Shown: positions 1 through 8,663, counted from the first letter of the stretch. The stretch is DNA of 64,000 nt from Butyricimonas muris (GCF_046365375.1 NZ_JBKEIT010000014.1:96321-160320); one strand, 5' to 3'. Made by a program: numbers and translations. The notes: a model not told the origin generated them from the sequence alone.

Positions 1-1590
1 GGCGTATGCGGAAAAACTCCCGACGTGGCTAATTTACAGGATTTACTGTTATTTGTACTGAAAGGAATTGCCCATTACCGGGTACAATTACGAGCTTTAA
101 ACGCCGTGGACCACACTGCCGACCGTTTCATGCTCGATGGTCTTTTCATGACAATCACGAACGCCAATTTCGACAAGCAACGTTTCATCGACAAGATCAA
201 AGCGGCACTCGAATTGCGGGAGCAATTGAAACAAACCTTCCTCGCGAAAGGCGGAAAAATCGAAAACATCACTTTTGAAGGTGCACACTGGACAGCCTCC
301 ACGCCGGAAGAAATGGAAGCAAAAGCCGGAAACGTCGGGGTATTATCCACTGAAAACGAAGACATCCGTTCTTTACGCGAATTGCTTACCTACGGCATGA
401 AAGGCATGGCAGCTTACACGGAGCACGCTCACAATCTCGGTCACGAGAATCCCGGCATATACGAATTTATAGACCGGGGATTGGTTGCCACGACCATTCC
501 GCTCTCCGCAGACCAACTCGTGCAGATGGTTCTGGAATGCGGTAAAAACGGGGTGGACGCCATGGCATTACTTGACAAAGCAAACACGGACACGTACGGG
601 AACCCGGAAATCACGAAAGTGGACATCGGTGTCAGAAAGAACCCGGGCATATTGATTAGCGGACATGACTTGAGGGATTTATACGAATTGCTGGAACAAA
701 CCGAAGGCACAGGAGTTGACGTGTACACGCACAGCGAGATGCTTCCCGCCCACTATTATCCCGCTTTCAAGAAATACAAACATTTCGCCGGGAACTATGG
801 TAACTCGTGGTGGCGTCAGGTATATGAATTCCAACACTTCAACGGTCCGATGCTTTTCACCACGAACTGTATCGTTCCCCCGCATCCGGATGCCAACTAC
901 AAGGATCGGGTATACACGACCGGCTCAGCCGGATTCCCCGGCTTCAAACACATCGAGAGAAAACCGGGACAACCCAAGGATTTCAGCGAGATCATAGAGC
1001 ACGCGAAGAAATGCCCGCCACCGGAAGAAATCGAAAATGGCAGCATCATTGGCGGATTCGCCCACAACCAAGTATTCGCTTTAGCTGACAAGGTTGTAGA
1101 AGCCGTAAAATCAGGTGCTATCCGCAAATTCTTTGTTATGGCAGGATGTGACGGTAGAATGAAGGGGCGTGAATACTATACCGAGTTCGCGCAAAAACTC
1201 CCGAAAGATACAGTAATCCTTACCGCCGGGTGTGCCAAGTACCGTTATAACAAACTTCCCCTTGGAGATATCAACGGGATACCCCGTGTATTGGACGCCG
1301 GACAATGTAACGACAGTTACTCGCTCGCCGTTATCGCACTCAAATTGAAAGAAATATTCGGCGTGGAAGACGTTAACCAGCTTCCTATCGTTTACAACAT
1401 CGCGTGGTACGAGCAAAAAGCTGTTATCGTACTTCTGGCGCTACTTTATCTTGGCGTGAAGAATATCCACCTCGGACCGACTCTCCCGGGATTCCTTTCC
1501 CCGAACGTGGCAAAGGTTCTGATCGACAAATTCGGCATCGCCGGTATAACCACGGCAGACGATGACTTGAAATTTTTCTTGGAGAACTAA
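1..1590 (+). CDS. hcp: Hydroxylamine reductase (hybrid-cluster protein), 5'-truncated by the window edge
   Basis: Hcp is a cytoplasmic Fe-S enzyme linked to reduction of hydroxylamine and nitric oxide and to nitrosative stress. The frame is open from base 1 and reads GVCGKTPDVANLQDLL, the end of the N-terminal cysteine cluster, so the true start lies to the left and only about 20 residues are missing. The GTG at base 25 is not the start. Hybrid-cluster cysteines are visible in TTNCIVPPHP, MAGCDGRM, LTAGCAKYR and DAGQCNDSY, followed by the typical C-terminal NIAWYEQKA block. The length (529 residues in the window) fits the single-cysteine-cluster class. The neighbour downstream is convergent, with a repeat element in the gap. 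The family call is very safe. Confidence 0.96.
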   Translation, partial: GVCGKTPDVANLQDLLLFVLKGIAHYRVQLRALNAVDHTADRFMLDGLFMTITNANFDKQRFIDKIKAALELREQLKQTFLAKGGKIENITFEGAHWTASTPEEMEAKAGNVGVLSTENEDIRSLRELLTYGMKGMAAYTEHAHNLGHENPGIYEFIDRGLVATTIPLSADQLVQMVLECGKNGVDAMALLDKANTDTYGNPEITKVDIGVRKNPGILISGHDLRDLYELLEQTEGTGVDVYTHSEMLPAHYYPAFKKYKHFAGNYGNSWWRQVYEFQHFNGPMLFTTNCIVPPHPDANYKDRVYTTGSAGFPGFKHIERKPGQPKDFSEIIEHAKKCPPPEEIENGSIIGGFAHNQVFALADKVVEAVKSGAIRKFFVMAGCDGRMKGREYYTEFAQKLPKDTVILTAGCAKYRYNKLPLGDINGIPRVLDAGQCNDSYSLAVIALKLKEIFGVEDVNQLPIVYNIAWYEQKAVIVLLALLYLGVKNIHLGPTLPGFLSPNVAKVLIDKFGIAGITTADDDLKFFLEN

Positions 1591-1595
1591 GAAAG

Positions 1596-1745
1596 AGTTT
1601 ATAAAGTTTGTAAGGTTTATAAAGTTTGTAAAGTTAGGACCCCACGGGCGCTTTGTTCACGGCTGCTTTGCTGCCGATAAACCTTGTCCGAAGGACACCC
1701 GTCACTTTATAAACCTTATAAACTTTATAAACCTTATAAACTCAT
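1596..1745 (+). repeat. Palindromic intergenic element, copy A
   Basis: This fills the gap between convergent hcp and the NlpC/P60 gene. Short AT-rich units of the type TTTATAAAGTTTGTAAGG stand on the left and their inverted counterparts on the right. The GC-richer core holds GGGCGCTTTGT, a GGC(T)GC..GCTGCC hairpin and GTCCGAAGGAC. The same core in the same order occurs on the minus strand near 48110-48250 and 62706-62851. It may serve as a terminator here, since no simple stem followed by a T-run is present. Confidence 0.8.
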
Positions 1746-2531
1746 TTATATCATTTCCTTTACCACTTTCAACGTATGCGTGTATCTTTTTATATCCTCG
1801 TTAAAGATACCATGGTGATCAATTTTATCTATTCGTACCCGTCCCGAAGCATGGATGATTCTTCCTTGTTCCCATAGAATACCGACATGTGTAATACAAC
1901 CGGAAGTATCCCCGAAGAATGCCAGATCACCGGGTTGAGCTTCTTCCAGAAAAGATAAAGTCTGTCCCTCGTTTACCTGTTTTTCCGCTTCCCGGGGAAT
2001 AGTGATTCCGGCAAGCCGATACACCATTTGCACGAAACCGGAACAGTCAATTCCCTTTGGAGTCCGCCCCCCCCAAAGGTAAGGCGCGTTAAAATACATC
2101 AAAGCATATTGTATCAATAAATCTCGCACACTCTCGATGCCCACTTCACGCGGCCCCCCAAGCACAACATACTCCTCATCCCCCAAAAACATTCTTTTCG
2201 TGTAAGCATCGTAAAAAGGAAGTACGCTTCCGGCTACAATCAGACGGTTTTCCCAATCTCCTTTCTTCATGACCAAATTGAAAACCTCCCCCATAATCAG
2301 CTGGTCGGAAGCCCTATAGTTTTGCACGTAAGCCTCGTCCACTTCCCTGAATACCTTTTTCTCCACCCAACCTTCACAATTGTCATGCAACAAGCGGATG
2401 TAGAGCCACTTCTCGTCTGTTTCCAACACCTCGTATACCTCACCGAACAGCATCTGGGAAACCATCTCGCTTCGCTCCGACCGTTCCCTTCGCATGGGGG
2501 TAATACTTAAATCCGCTATTCCATAACTCAT
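1746..2531 (-). CDS. NlpC/P60 family cell-wall peptidase with SH3 domains
   Basis: This is probably a gamma-D-glutamyl-diamino-acid dipeptidyl peptidase that trims murein peptides. The first half (about residues 10-130) looks like bacterial SH3 repeats, for example GEVYEVLETDEKWLYIRLL. The C-terminal NlpC/P60 domain has the catalytic cysteine in GIDCSGFVQ and the histidine in CITHVGILW, followed by a second polar residue region near IIHASGRVRI. I chose the ATG at 2531 (MSYGIADLSI) because the longer reading to 2573 adds 14 residues with no family character. No signal peptide is obvious with this start, as in YkfC-like recycling enzymes, so it may act in the cytoplasm. It is 261 residues and transcribed towards hcp. 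Confidence 0.88.
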   Translation of the reverse strand: MSYGIADLSITPMRRERSERSEMVSQMLFGEVYEVLETDEKWLYIRLLHDNCEGWVEKKVFREVDEAYVQNYRASDQLIMGEVFNLVMKKGDWENRLIVAGSVLPFYDAYTKRMFLGDEEYVVLGGPREVGIESVRDLLIQYALMYFNAPYLWGGRTPKGIDCSGFVQMVYRLAGITIPREAEKQVNEGQTLSFLEEAQPGDLAFFGDTSGCITHVGILWEQGRIIHASGRVRIDKIDHHGIFNEDIKRYTHTLKVVKEMI

Positions 2532-2600
2532 AATAATGCAAAAACCATTTTCAATCCCGCAAAAATAGGGCAAAGTTTTGAAATATCATAACGGAACATC

Positions 2601-2631
2601 TTTCATCGGTAAGATTTTTTAGCTAACTTGC
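2601..2631 (+). promoter_or_regulatory. Bacteroidota-type promoter for the sirtuin gene
   Basis: TTTC at 2601-2604 is followed after exactly 19 bases by TAACTTGC at 2624-2631. This is close to the consensus TTTG-N19-TAnnTTTG. It lies 33 bases before the ATG at 2665. One base differs in each box, so the call is moderate. Confidence 0.5.
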
Positions 2632-2664
2632 TGACGCATTTTAGAAATAAAATCCTATTTGATT

Positions 2665-3360
2665 ATGAAGAAGTTAGTCATTTTAACCGGGGCAGGCATG
2701 AGTGCCGAAAGCGGAATCCGTACTTTTAGGGACAGTGACGGGTTATGGGAAGAATACAATGTTATGGATGTATGTACCCCTGAAGCATGGGAACGTGATC
2801 CGGAATTAGTAAACCGTTTCTATAACGAACGCCGGAAGCAACTCTACGAGGCGCAACCGAATAACGGACATTACGGGCTTGCCGATCTGGAAAAAGACTA
2901 TGACGTACAAATCATAACGCAAAACATTGACGACTTGCACGAAAGAGCCGGGAGTACCAAAGTATTACACTTGCATGGTGAACTCAAGAAAGTAAGAAGC
3001 AGCCGGAATCCCAACCTGATTTATGACCTTGACGGTTGGGAATTGAAATTCGGCACGAAAGCCGACGACGGTTCTATCCTCCGTCCCCACATTGTTTGGT
3101 TCGGGGAGGCAGTTCCCAACATAGAACCTGCCATCGACCTCGTCCGTCAAGCTGACATTCTGGTCATCATAGGGACTTCCCTAGCCGTGTACCCCGCGGC
3201 AAGCCTGTTGCATTACGCACCCGCCGGATGCCGTATCTTGTTGATCGATCCGAAAGTCCCCGAAAGCGTCAGAACCAGCAAAATCGAATTCATCGAGAAA
3301 GGTGCCTCCGAAGGCGTCAAAATCCTAAAAGAAAAACTAGCAACAATTTCAGATTTATGA
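2665..3360 (+). CDS. cobB: NAD-dependent protein deacylase (sirtuin)
   Basis: This enzyme removes acyl groups from lysines using NAD. GAGMSAESGIRTFRD near the N-terminus is the NAD-binding motif, TQNIDDLHERAG the second conserved block, and the histidine of LHLHGEL the catalytic base. RPHIVWFGE and GTSLAVYPAA follow in the usual order. The 231 residues match bacterial class III sirtuins. I start at ATG 2665 instead of the in-frame TTG at 2659. The stretch between LHGEL and RPHIVWFGE has no cysteine, so the usual Cys4 zinc site is missing. From memory this also holds for other Bacteroidota sirtuins. It stands alone, with AT-rich repeats before the next gene. Confidence 0.94.
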   Translation: MKKLVILTGAGMSAESGIRTFRDSDGLWEEYNVMDVCTPEAWERDPELVNRFYNERRKQLYEAQPNNGHYGLADLEKDYDVQIITQNIDDLHERAGSTKVLHLHGELKKVRSSRNPNLIYDLDGWELKFGTKADDGSILRPHIVWFGEAVPNIEPAIDLVRQADILVIIGTSLAVYPAASLLHYAPAGCRILLIDPKVPESVRTSKIEFIEKGASEGVKILKEKLATISDL

Positions 3361-3478
3361 ATTACGATTTATGATTAAACAAAAACATTCACGTTCAAAA
3401 AAGAATCATAAATCCAAAATCATAAATCAAGAAATTGACCAAATCGTAAATCTAAAATCATAAATCTAAAATCAATTT
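3361..3478. repeat. AATCATAAATC-type AT-rich intergenic tract
   Basis: Variants of AATCATAAATC and TAAATCTAAAATC are repeated at a period of about 11-12 bases through this gap, up to the rRNA methyltransferase start. The same sequence family recurs in several other gene gaps of the window and never inside a gene. Its function is unknown. Confidence 0.75.
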
Positions 3479-4882
3479 ATGTCTCGCGGTAAAAAGCCCT
3501 TACTAGAAAACGTTGAAATAAAAAAAATAGCAGCAGAAGGAAAATCCATAGCTTACGTGGATGAAAAAGTACTGTTCGTACCGAACACCGTTCCCGGCGA
3601 TATCGTGGACGTGCAAGTCACCCGGAAACGTAAAAGTTTCATGGAAGGCTTTATCGTCAACTTCCGGAAATATTCCGATATCCGGACAGAACCCTTTTGT
3701 GCCCACTTCGGCGTGTGCGGCGGTTGCAAATGGCAAAACCTGCCATACCAACAGCAAACCGAGTTCAAACAGCAGGAAGTTATCGACAACTTGGAAAGAA
3801 TCGGTAAAGTCGAATTACGCGACATCGCCCCAATCATCGGTTCGCCCAAAACAACCTATTACCGGAATAAACTGGAATTCACGTTCTGCAACAAACGCTT
3901 TCTCACCCGTGAGGAAATAGCAGAGGGGAATGACTTGAACCGTACTCCGGCAGTCGGTTTCCACGTTCCGGGACTCTTTGATAAAGTCATAGACATTAAT
4001 AAATGTTACTTGCAAGCGGAACCTTCAAACGCTATCCGCAACTTTATCCGGGAATACACCCTCGCACGGGGTCTGAACTTCTACGACATCCGGGAACAAG
4101 CGGGATTCCTGCGCACATTGATTATCCGCACCTCTTCCACGGGAGAAGTGATGGTTATCGTTACTTTCGGCAGAGAAGACCGGGAAACAAGAGAAGCCCT
4201 GCTCCATGCTCTCGTGGAACAATTCCCGGAAATCACCTCGTTGATGTACGTCATCAACGAAAAGATGAATGACACGATCACGGATCAGGAAGTCGTGTGT
4301 TTCCACGGGCAAGATCATATCTTCGAACAAATGGAAGACTTGAAATTCAAGATAGGCCCTAAGTCTTTCTACCAAACCAACTCGGAACAGGCCTATAACC
4401 TATACGCGAAAACGAGAGAACTTGCCGGACTTACCGGAAAGGAAATCGTTTACGACTTGTACACGGGTACGGGAACCATCGCCAATTTTATTGCCCGCGA
4501 TGCACAAAAAGTTATCGGTATCGAATACGTGCCGGAAGCCATCGAGGATGCGAAAATAAACTCAGCCCTCAACGGTATTGATAATACATCCTTCTATGCC
4601 GGCGACATGAAAGACGTGCTTAATGAAGAATTTATCGCCCGTCACGGTCGCCCGGATGTCATCATCACTGACCCTCCCCGTGCCGGAATGCACAAGGATG
4701 TCGTGGACACGATACTAAAAGCCGCACCGGAACGCATCGTGTACGTGAGTTGCAATTCCGCCACGCAAGCCCGTGACTTGAACCTCATGGATAGCGATTA
4801 CAAAGTCATGGGAGTGCAAGCTGTTGATATGTTTCCTCACACGCATCACGTGGAAAATATCGTTCTCTTGCAACGCAGGTAA
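3479..4882 (+). CDS. rlmD: 23S rRNA (uracil-5-)-methyltransferase RlmD/RumA family
   Basis: This is a SAM-dependent methyltransferase that makes 5-methyluridine in RNA. An N-terminal TRAM domain (about residues 1-60) is followed by the iron-sulfur cysteines in CAHFGVCGGCKWQ. The SAM site is at YDLYTGTGTIANF, the DPPRAG motif follows, and YVSCNSATQARDL carries the catalytic cysteine. At 467 residues it has normal length for the family. Bacteroidota often hold more than one paralogue, so the exact target uridine is uncertain. A strong bidirectional terminator follows immediately. Confidence 0.9.
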   Translation: MSRGKKPLLENVEIKKIAAEGKSIAYVDEKVLFVPNTVPGDIVDVQVTRKRKSFMEGFIVNFRKYSDIRTEPFCAHFGVCGGCKWQNLPYQQQTEFKQQEVIDNLERIGKVELRDIAPIIGSPKTTYYRNKLEFTFCNKRFLTREEIAEGNDLNRTPAVGFHVPGLFDKVIDINKCYLQAEPSNAIRNFIREYTLARGLNFYDIREQAGFLRTLIIRTSSTGEVMVIVTFGREDRETREALLHALVEQFPEITSLMYVINEKMNDTITDQEVVCFHGQDHIFEQMEDLKFKIGPKSFYQTNSEQAYNLYAKTRELAGLTGKEIVYDLYTGTGTIANFIARDAQKVIGIEYVPEAIEDAKINSALNGIDNTSFYAGDMKDVLNEEFIARHGRPDVIITDPPRAGMHKDVVDTILKAAPERIVYVSCNSATQARDLNLMDSDYKVMGVQAVDMFPHTHHVENIVLLQRR

Positions 4883-4886
4883 GATA

Positions 4887-4928
4887 AAAAGAGAGTGTGT
4901 CACTTCACACACAGACACACTCTCTTTT
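4887..4928. terminator. Bidirectional intrinsic terminator
   Basis: A 15-bp perfect stem, AAAAGAGAGTGTGTC against GACACACTCTCTTTT, encloses a 12-base loop. It sits between the convergent rRNA methyltransferase and LruC-domain genes and gives a T-run on either strand. Confidence 0.93.
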
Positions 4929-4939
4929 CATTACTTCAT

Positions 4940-6955
4940 TTATTCTTTCGGATTCAAATACCAATCAGAATTTTCTTTACCGTTGGTTTTTACCCAATTC
5001 AAGAAACCGGGATACTTGATATTTATCAAGGCTGATTCTTCAGGAATCACAAAAGAATCCATATCCTCATCATTTTCAAAAACGAGATTTATAGCAAACG
5101 GCATTTGTTGCCCGTTCTTATCGTAAGTAATATAATAAAGATTTGCATCCGGTTCCGATCTGTCATGCCCATATCCTAAATTTTCTGTATTCAATTTTTC
5201 AGTAGGACGCATATTAGTCAGGTGCACCTCTATATCTTCCCTAGTCGTTGTGATAAAAGGATTATAAGGAGGCAAAATAAAATCTTCTTTAGATATTTTA
5301 CGCCCCATGTACTTGGTCACAACAGTAAATGTTTCCTTCTCCAGATTATTTGCATATCCCGATACCTTATTAGCCAAACGAATCGTAGCCTTATCCAACT
5401 CGGGATCGACATAAGCACCTCCATTTCCACCCAAAGAAGATAAAATAGTCACCTCAACCTCACTACGCCTTACATCCAATTGATAAGCAAAACTATTATC
5501 ATAAGCCGCACCCGACCACAATATGGTATAAACATCTTTCGTCTCAACCACTTCATTTTTTTGATTATAACCCACAGATGAAACATATTTCACCACGACA
5601 TCATTCATGTCAAAATCACCTTGGTAAGGCCAAACATCCTCAAAAGATAATATTCCACGATAGGTCACACTAGCCGCAATGTCATTATCATCCGGCTCTT
5701 CTGGCTTCACCTCGGGAATATCCGGGGTGATCGCCTCTATTGGATCCGATTTCACGTAAAATACGACATCATTATAATCGTAATCATTCGTCCAATCTTC
5801 AAAACCAAACAATACATTATCACCACTTTTAAATAAGGCTACATGCTCTTTCTTATCGCTATTTAGTACTTTTGTGGAATAAAAATGTTTTTTTGACACA
5901 TTGATTCCCCCCTTTTCATTTATTCCTGACTCGTAGCCATTATTGTATATAACCCAACCAATAGAAGTATTCTCGGGGAACTCATCTCCTAAATCTTTTC
6001 CGTCTTTCCAATAATGCAACCGAATTCCCTCACCTCTTTCCAATGCTCCATTATTTCCTTTGGGATAATGATCATGATTTTTCAGAACTTTTGAATTGGG
6101 AAATGCAATTACAATATCCTTTATATCCACAACTTTCTTGGGAGGATTTGCCGTCTCGTAACAATAATAAGCTAAAGTACTGTTTGCAGACGTATTTTCA
6201 TCCACCAAACAAAGATCTATATGCGCCTTTTCAGTCACATGAATGTCCCCATTCTTGATTAAATCAGGCTTAACACCTCCACCTTCAGGCACGGCTCTAT
6301 TAATCACTTTCAAAATATCGCTTGAAATCGTAACACCTTTTTCGCTATTCAAATAATCCGGACGCCCGTAAAGCTCATAGGTTTCACCATTCAACAGGTA
6401 CGTCCCTTTCGTATTTTTCCAATACCCTAAACGTTCTAACCCACCGGTCTTATTGTAAACCGCATCTTTATAACCTTCATCTCCCGCACGGGCAATTAAA
6501 GATCTAGCACCAGACACTTCATCGGGATACCTTGCTTCAGATAACACTCCATTCGTAATCTCAGCAACCAATACACGGGGAACTCCCGCATAAGGACTGT
6601 AAATATACAAGTATTTTGCCGTAGCAGGAACCACAATTTTATGACTATATCTACCATTTTCATCCGTGAATCCAACGTCTACAGGTTCGATATCTCTCTT
6701 TACCACCTGTCCGTCAGCATCCAACTGCTCCGGGTCCCGCGTGTAAACCTCAAAATAAACGTTATAATTCTCCGGGACATCATACTTCACATTTAACGTG
6801 TAAGATACCCGCGTAGAGAAATCAAATACATTGTCATAATCAGGCTCGTCCGGATCATAAACTTCCTTTTTCTCACAACCTGTCATCGCCAGTAAAATTA
6901 CCACCCCAGCGGCAATTACAAGCATTTTCGATTTTTCACATACACCTATATTCAT
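4940..6955 (-). CDS. LruC domain-containing lipoprotein
   Basis: This is a surface or periplasmic lipoprotein of unknown function. The signal sequence ends in a lipobox, LLAMTGCEKK, from the ATG at 6955. The longer reading to 7024 adds a second hydrophobic stretch and overlaps the promoter, so I reject it. The middle has a DUF4114-like segment with an acidic motif, FEDWTNDYDYNDVVFYV. The C-terminal part repeats the theme as FEDVWPYQGDFDMNDVVVKY, typical of LruC domains and possibly calcium-binding. The 671-residue protein is mostly beta-rich. It is monocistronic, with a terminator on its 3' side and a pseudogene region upstream. Confidence 0.85.
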   Translation of the reverse strand: MNIGVCEKSKMLVIAAGVVILLAMTGCEKKEVYDPDEPDYDNVFDFSTRVSYTLNVKYDVPENYNVYFEVYTRDPEQLDADGQVVKRDIEPVDVGFTDENGRYSHKIVVPATAKYLYIYSPYAGVPRVLVAEITNGVLSEARYPDEVSGARSLIARAGDEGYKDAVYNKTGGLERLGYWKNTKGTYLLNGETYELYGRPDYLNSEKGVTISSDILKVINRAVPEGGGVKPDLIKNGDIHVTEKAHIDLCLVDENTSANSTLAYYCYETANPPKKVVDIKDIVIAFPNSKVLKNHDHYPKGNNGALERGEGIRLHYWKDGKDLGDEFPENTSIGWVIYNNGYESGINEKGGINVSKKHFYSTKVLNSDKKEHVALFKSGDNVLFGFEDWTNDYDYNDVVFYVKSDPIEAITPDIPEVKPEEPDDNDIAASVTYRGILSFEDVWPYQGDFDMNDVVVKYVSSVGYNQKNEVVETKDVYTILWSGAAYDNSFAYQLDVRRSEVEVTILSSLGGNGGAYVDPELDKATIRLANKVSGYANNLEKETFTVVTKYMGRKISKEDFILPPYNPFITTTREDIEVHLTNMRPTEKLNTENLGYGHDRSEPDANLYYITYDKNGQQMPFAINLVFENDEDMDSFVIPEESALINIKYPGFLNWVKTNGKENSDWYLNPKE

Positions 6956-6990
6956 TGTGTTTTTAATGTAGTATCCCCTAAAATTTTGCA

Positions 6991-6998
6991 CAAAGGTA
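6991..6998 (-). promoter_or_regulatory. -7 box of the LruC-protein promoter
   Basis: On the minus strand TACCTTTG matches TAnnTTTG, 36 bases before the ATG at 6955. The upstream -33 box is poor; only T-rich sequence is there. Confidence 0.5.
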
Positions 6999-7336
6999 TA
7001 CAAAAAAAAACAACCAATCATCAACTATTTAGCTAAATTTTAATCAAATTCAAATATTCAAAACGAGGATAACAACCATTCACGAAAAACAAAAGAAAAA
7101 AAGAGGAAGAAATGGTGCTTACGGTCCCCCACTCGATTGCACCAGAACTTCTACCGCAATGGACGTGTCCGGTGTTAATCGGGTGTCATTCGGGAGTATT
7201 ACTGGTGTTGTAGCCCGTTCTCTCCCTCTTCTCTTCCCATATTCTTCCTCTTCTCTACATCAAAGCTCTAAAATAATTAACACACAATCTAAGGAACACT
7301 GTTTCTGTAAAAATCAACCCATCAACAAAATTCTAA
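6999..7336. other. Intergenic region without a recognisable gene
   Basis: The first part is AT-rich leader of the LruC gene. About 7120-7260 is purine/pyrimidine biased, with GT-rich repeats of the type CGGTGTTAATCGGGTG. Reading frames crossing it on either strand have no protein character. It ends at the breakpoint of the ATPase remnant. Confidence 0.5.
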
Positions 7337-7906
7337 ATTTATGCCTTTTACTCGGTATTGAAAACTGCCGACCCGTGGTTGCGTTTTATCTTTATCACGG
7401 GAGTGACGAAGTTCACGCAGATGGGGATATTCAGCAATCTCAACCAACTTGCAGATATCAGCCTCACGCGACCTTATGCCACGCTCTGCGGGTTGACACT
7501 TGCCGAGATAGAGGAGAACTTCGCACCGGAAATAGACCGACTGGTGGAGTACCACGGGGGTACCCGCAACAAAATGGTCGGGGAATTGGCACGCCGTTAC
7601 GATGGATATCATTTCAGCGGTGGCAACGTGCCAGATGTCTTCAACCCGTTCAGCCTATTGAGCGTGATGGCCTTCATGGACTTCCAGAACTACTGGTTCG
7701 CCACCGGTACGCCAACATTTCTGGCACGCATGCTACAGCAGACGGATTTCGACTTACGGGAACTGGACGGCATCGAGATAACCGCCTCATCGCTCACAGA
7801 CGACCGGGTATACCTCATCCCCTACTCCGCCGATAATCGAAAAACCGTAAAAGTGGGCGTGGAATTCAACGCCGAAGAACGCAATATCGGGAAATGGATT
7901 CATTAA
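7337..7906 (+). pseudogene. Remnant of a DUF1703-type AAA-ATPase/PD-(D/E)XK nuclease protein
   Basis: The translated stretch from about 7340 (YAFYSVLKTADPWLRF, then FIFITGVTKF) matches the middle of the AAA-ATPase-like proteins common in Bacteroidota. It continues through RRYDGYHFSG, VFNPFSLLSVM and YWFATGTPTFL. The Walker A half upstream is missing; the frame meets a stop at 7334-7336. Near 7808 the sequence jumps from SLTDDRV to YLIPYSADNRK, which in intact relatives are separated by the nuclease domain of roughly 150-190 residues. It therefore has a 5' truncation and an in-frame internal deletion. It ends in the family's usual tail, ERNIGKWI. It is not expected to be functional. Confidence 0.85.
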
Positions 7907-8093
7907 TTTCTCCCTTATCCTCGCTAGCTATTCTCTCTCTTTTCATCGGTGAAAATAGCACGAAGCGCATCGATGCCAAGCCACATTGCATTCAAATCAC
8001 GGAAACAGACTATTGCATTCCAAAGAATCCATTGAAAAAAGATGAATTCGTCAATATTAAACGTGAAAACAACCAATATATAATATTAAACCT
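7907..8093. other. Intergenic stretch after the ATPase remnant
   Basis: I see no convincing gene. A 96-codon plus-strand frame overlaps the remnant and runs on into the LytTR gene, and a minus-strand frame of about 53 codons lacks a good start. Both are more likely chance or decayed sequence. Confidence 0.4.
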
Positions 8094-8119
8094 GCCCGGG
8101 AGGTTGCCTCTCGGGACGG
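8094..8119 (-). terminator. Hairpin after the LytTR gene
   Basis: CCCGGGAGG pairs with CCTCTCGGG (one G-U) around a very short loop, 12 bases past the LytTR stop on the minus strand. The following sequence is AT-rich but has no long T-run, so termination is only probable. Part of the stem recurs upstream of the same gene. Confidence 0.6.
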
Positions 8120-8130
8120 GTTATACATGT

Positions 8131-8574
8131 TTATTTATTATTTTTCACGAGTTTAGATTTGTGCAAGCCTTTTACCTTTCCTAAAAAGCGGAAACGGGAG
8201 TGTAAATCCTCCCTGTAGGCAGGACTCACGGGAAAATCCTGTTTGCCGATATAGATCGTGTTCCCGACCAACCGATCCACGAGGTCAAGGCAAACGGCGT
8301 AACTCCGGTGAACCCGAACGAAATCTTCCGGGGGAAGCATCGCCAACACGTCCTTCAACGGGTGAACCACGAGCATTTTAGTACCATTCTTGAAATGAAG
8401 GTAACAATAATCACGATCCGCTTGCAACCAAGCGATATTGGAACACAAGACAATCCGGTACGCGTCATTGTACCACACGAAAAATCGATCGTTACGATAA
8501 CGATCACTTACCACGACGGCAATATCTGCCGGGAGGTTGTTTTCTATCTCGACGTTAGTTTGTTTTTCTGTCAT
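8131..8574 (-). CDS. Stand-alone LytTR-domain transcriptional regulator
   Basis: This is a predicted DNA-binding protein of 147 residues. After about 45 variable residues it shows a full LytTR domain: IAWLQADRDYCYLHF, then the conserved VHPLKDVLAMLP, FVRVHRSYAV and FPVSPAYRED. There is no receiver domain, no membrane segment and no histidine kinase next to it, so its input is unknown. A perfect 18-bp palindrome overlaps the base next to its start codon. A motif GTCCCGAGA..AACCTCCC is found in inverted orientation on both sides of the gene. The neighbours are a pseudogene and the end of SusCD locus 1. Family assignment is good, function unknown. Confidence 0.85.
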   Translation of the reverse strand: MTEKQTNVEIENNLPADIAVVVSDRYRNDRFFVWYNDAYRIVLCSNIAWLQADRDYCYLHFKNGTKMLVVHPLKDVLAMLPPEDFVRVHRSYAVCLDLVDRLVGNTIYIGKQDFPVSPAYREDLHSRFRFLGKVKGLHKSKLVKNNK

Positions 8575-8590
8575 AATATTTAAATATTAT
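8573..8590. promoter_or_regulatory. Perfect 18-bp palindrome at the LytTR gene start
   Basis: ATAATATTTAAATATTAT is a perfect inverted repeat that overlaps the start codon of the LytTR gene by two bases. An operator or a translation-control hairpin is possible; AT-rich chance is the alternative. Confidence 0.45.
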
Positions 8591-8611
8591 GTCCCGAGAA
8601 ATAAACCTCCC
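8591..8611 (+). repeat. GTCCCGAGA-AACCTCCC motif flanking the LytTR gene (second copy at 8098-8117, minus)
   Basis: GTCCCGAGAAATAAACCTCCC here and GTCCCGAGAGGCAACCTCCC on the minus strand at 8117-8098 share 9 + 8 bases around a short spacer. They face each other and enclose almost exactly the LytTR gene. Confidence 0.5.
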
Positions 8612-8632
8612 AACAGATTACTATTTGTATTA

Positions 8633-8663
8633 AAAAAGCGGCACCACAAGTAGTACCGCTTTA
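8633..8663 (-). terminator. Intrinsic terminator of SusCD locus 1
   Basis: On the minus strand AAAGCGGTAC pairs with GTGCCGCTTT (one G-U) around an 8-base loop and is followed by a T-run. It lies downstream of the TlpA-like gene and of the short frames at 8708-8957, so these are within the transcript. Confidence 0.85.

Noticed and set aside
7159..7836. Plus-strand open frame of 225 codons over the ATPase remnant
   Set aside because: It is another frame of the remnant; the composition (many His, Arg, Cys, Pro) has no protein character, while the shifted frame matches a known family.
7894..8184. Plus-strand frame of 96 codons overlapping the ATPase remnant and the LytTR gene
   Set aside because: It overlaps both neighbours, crosses a hairpin and has no recognisable features.
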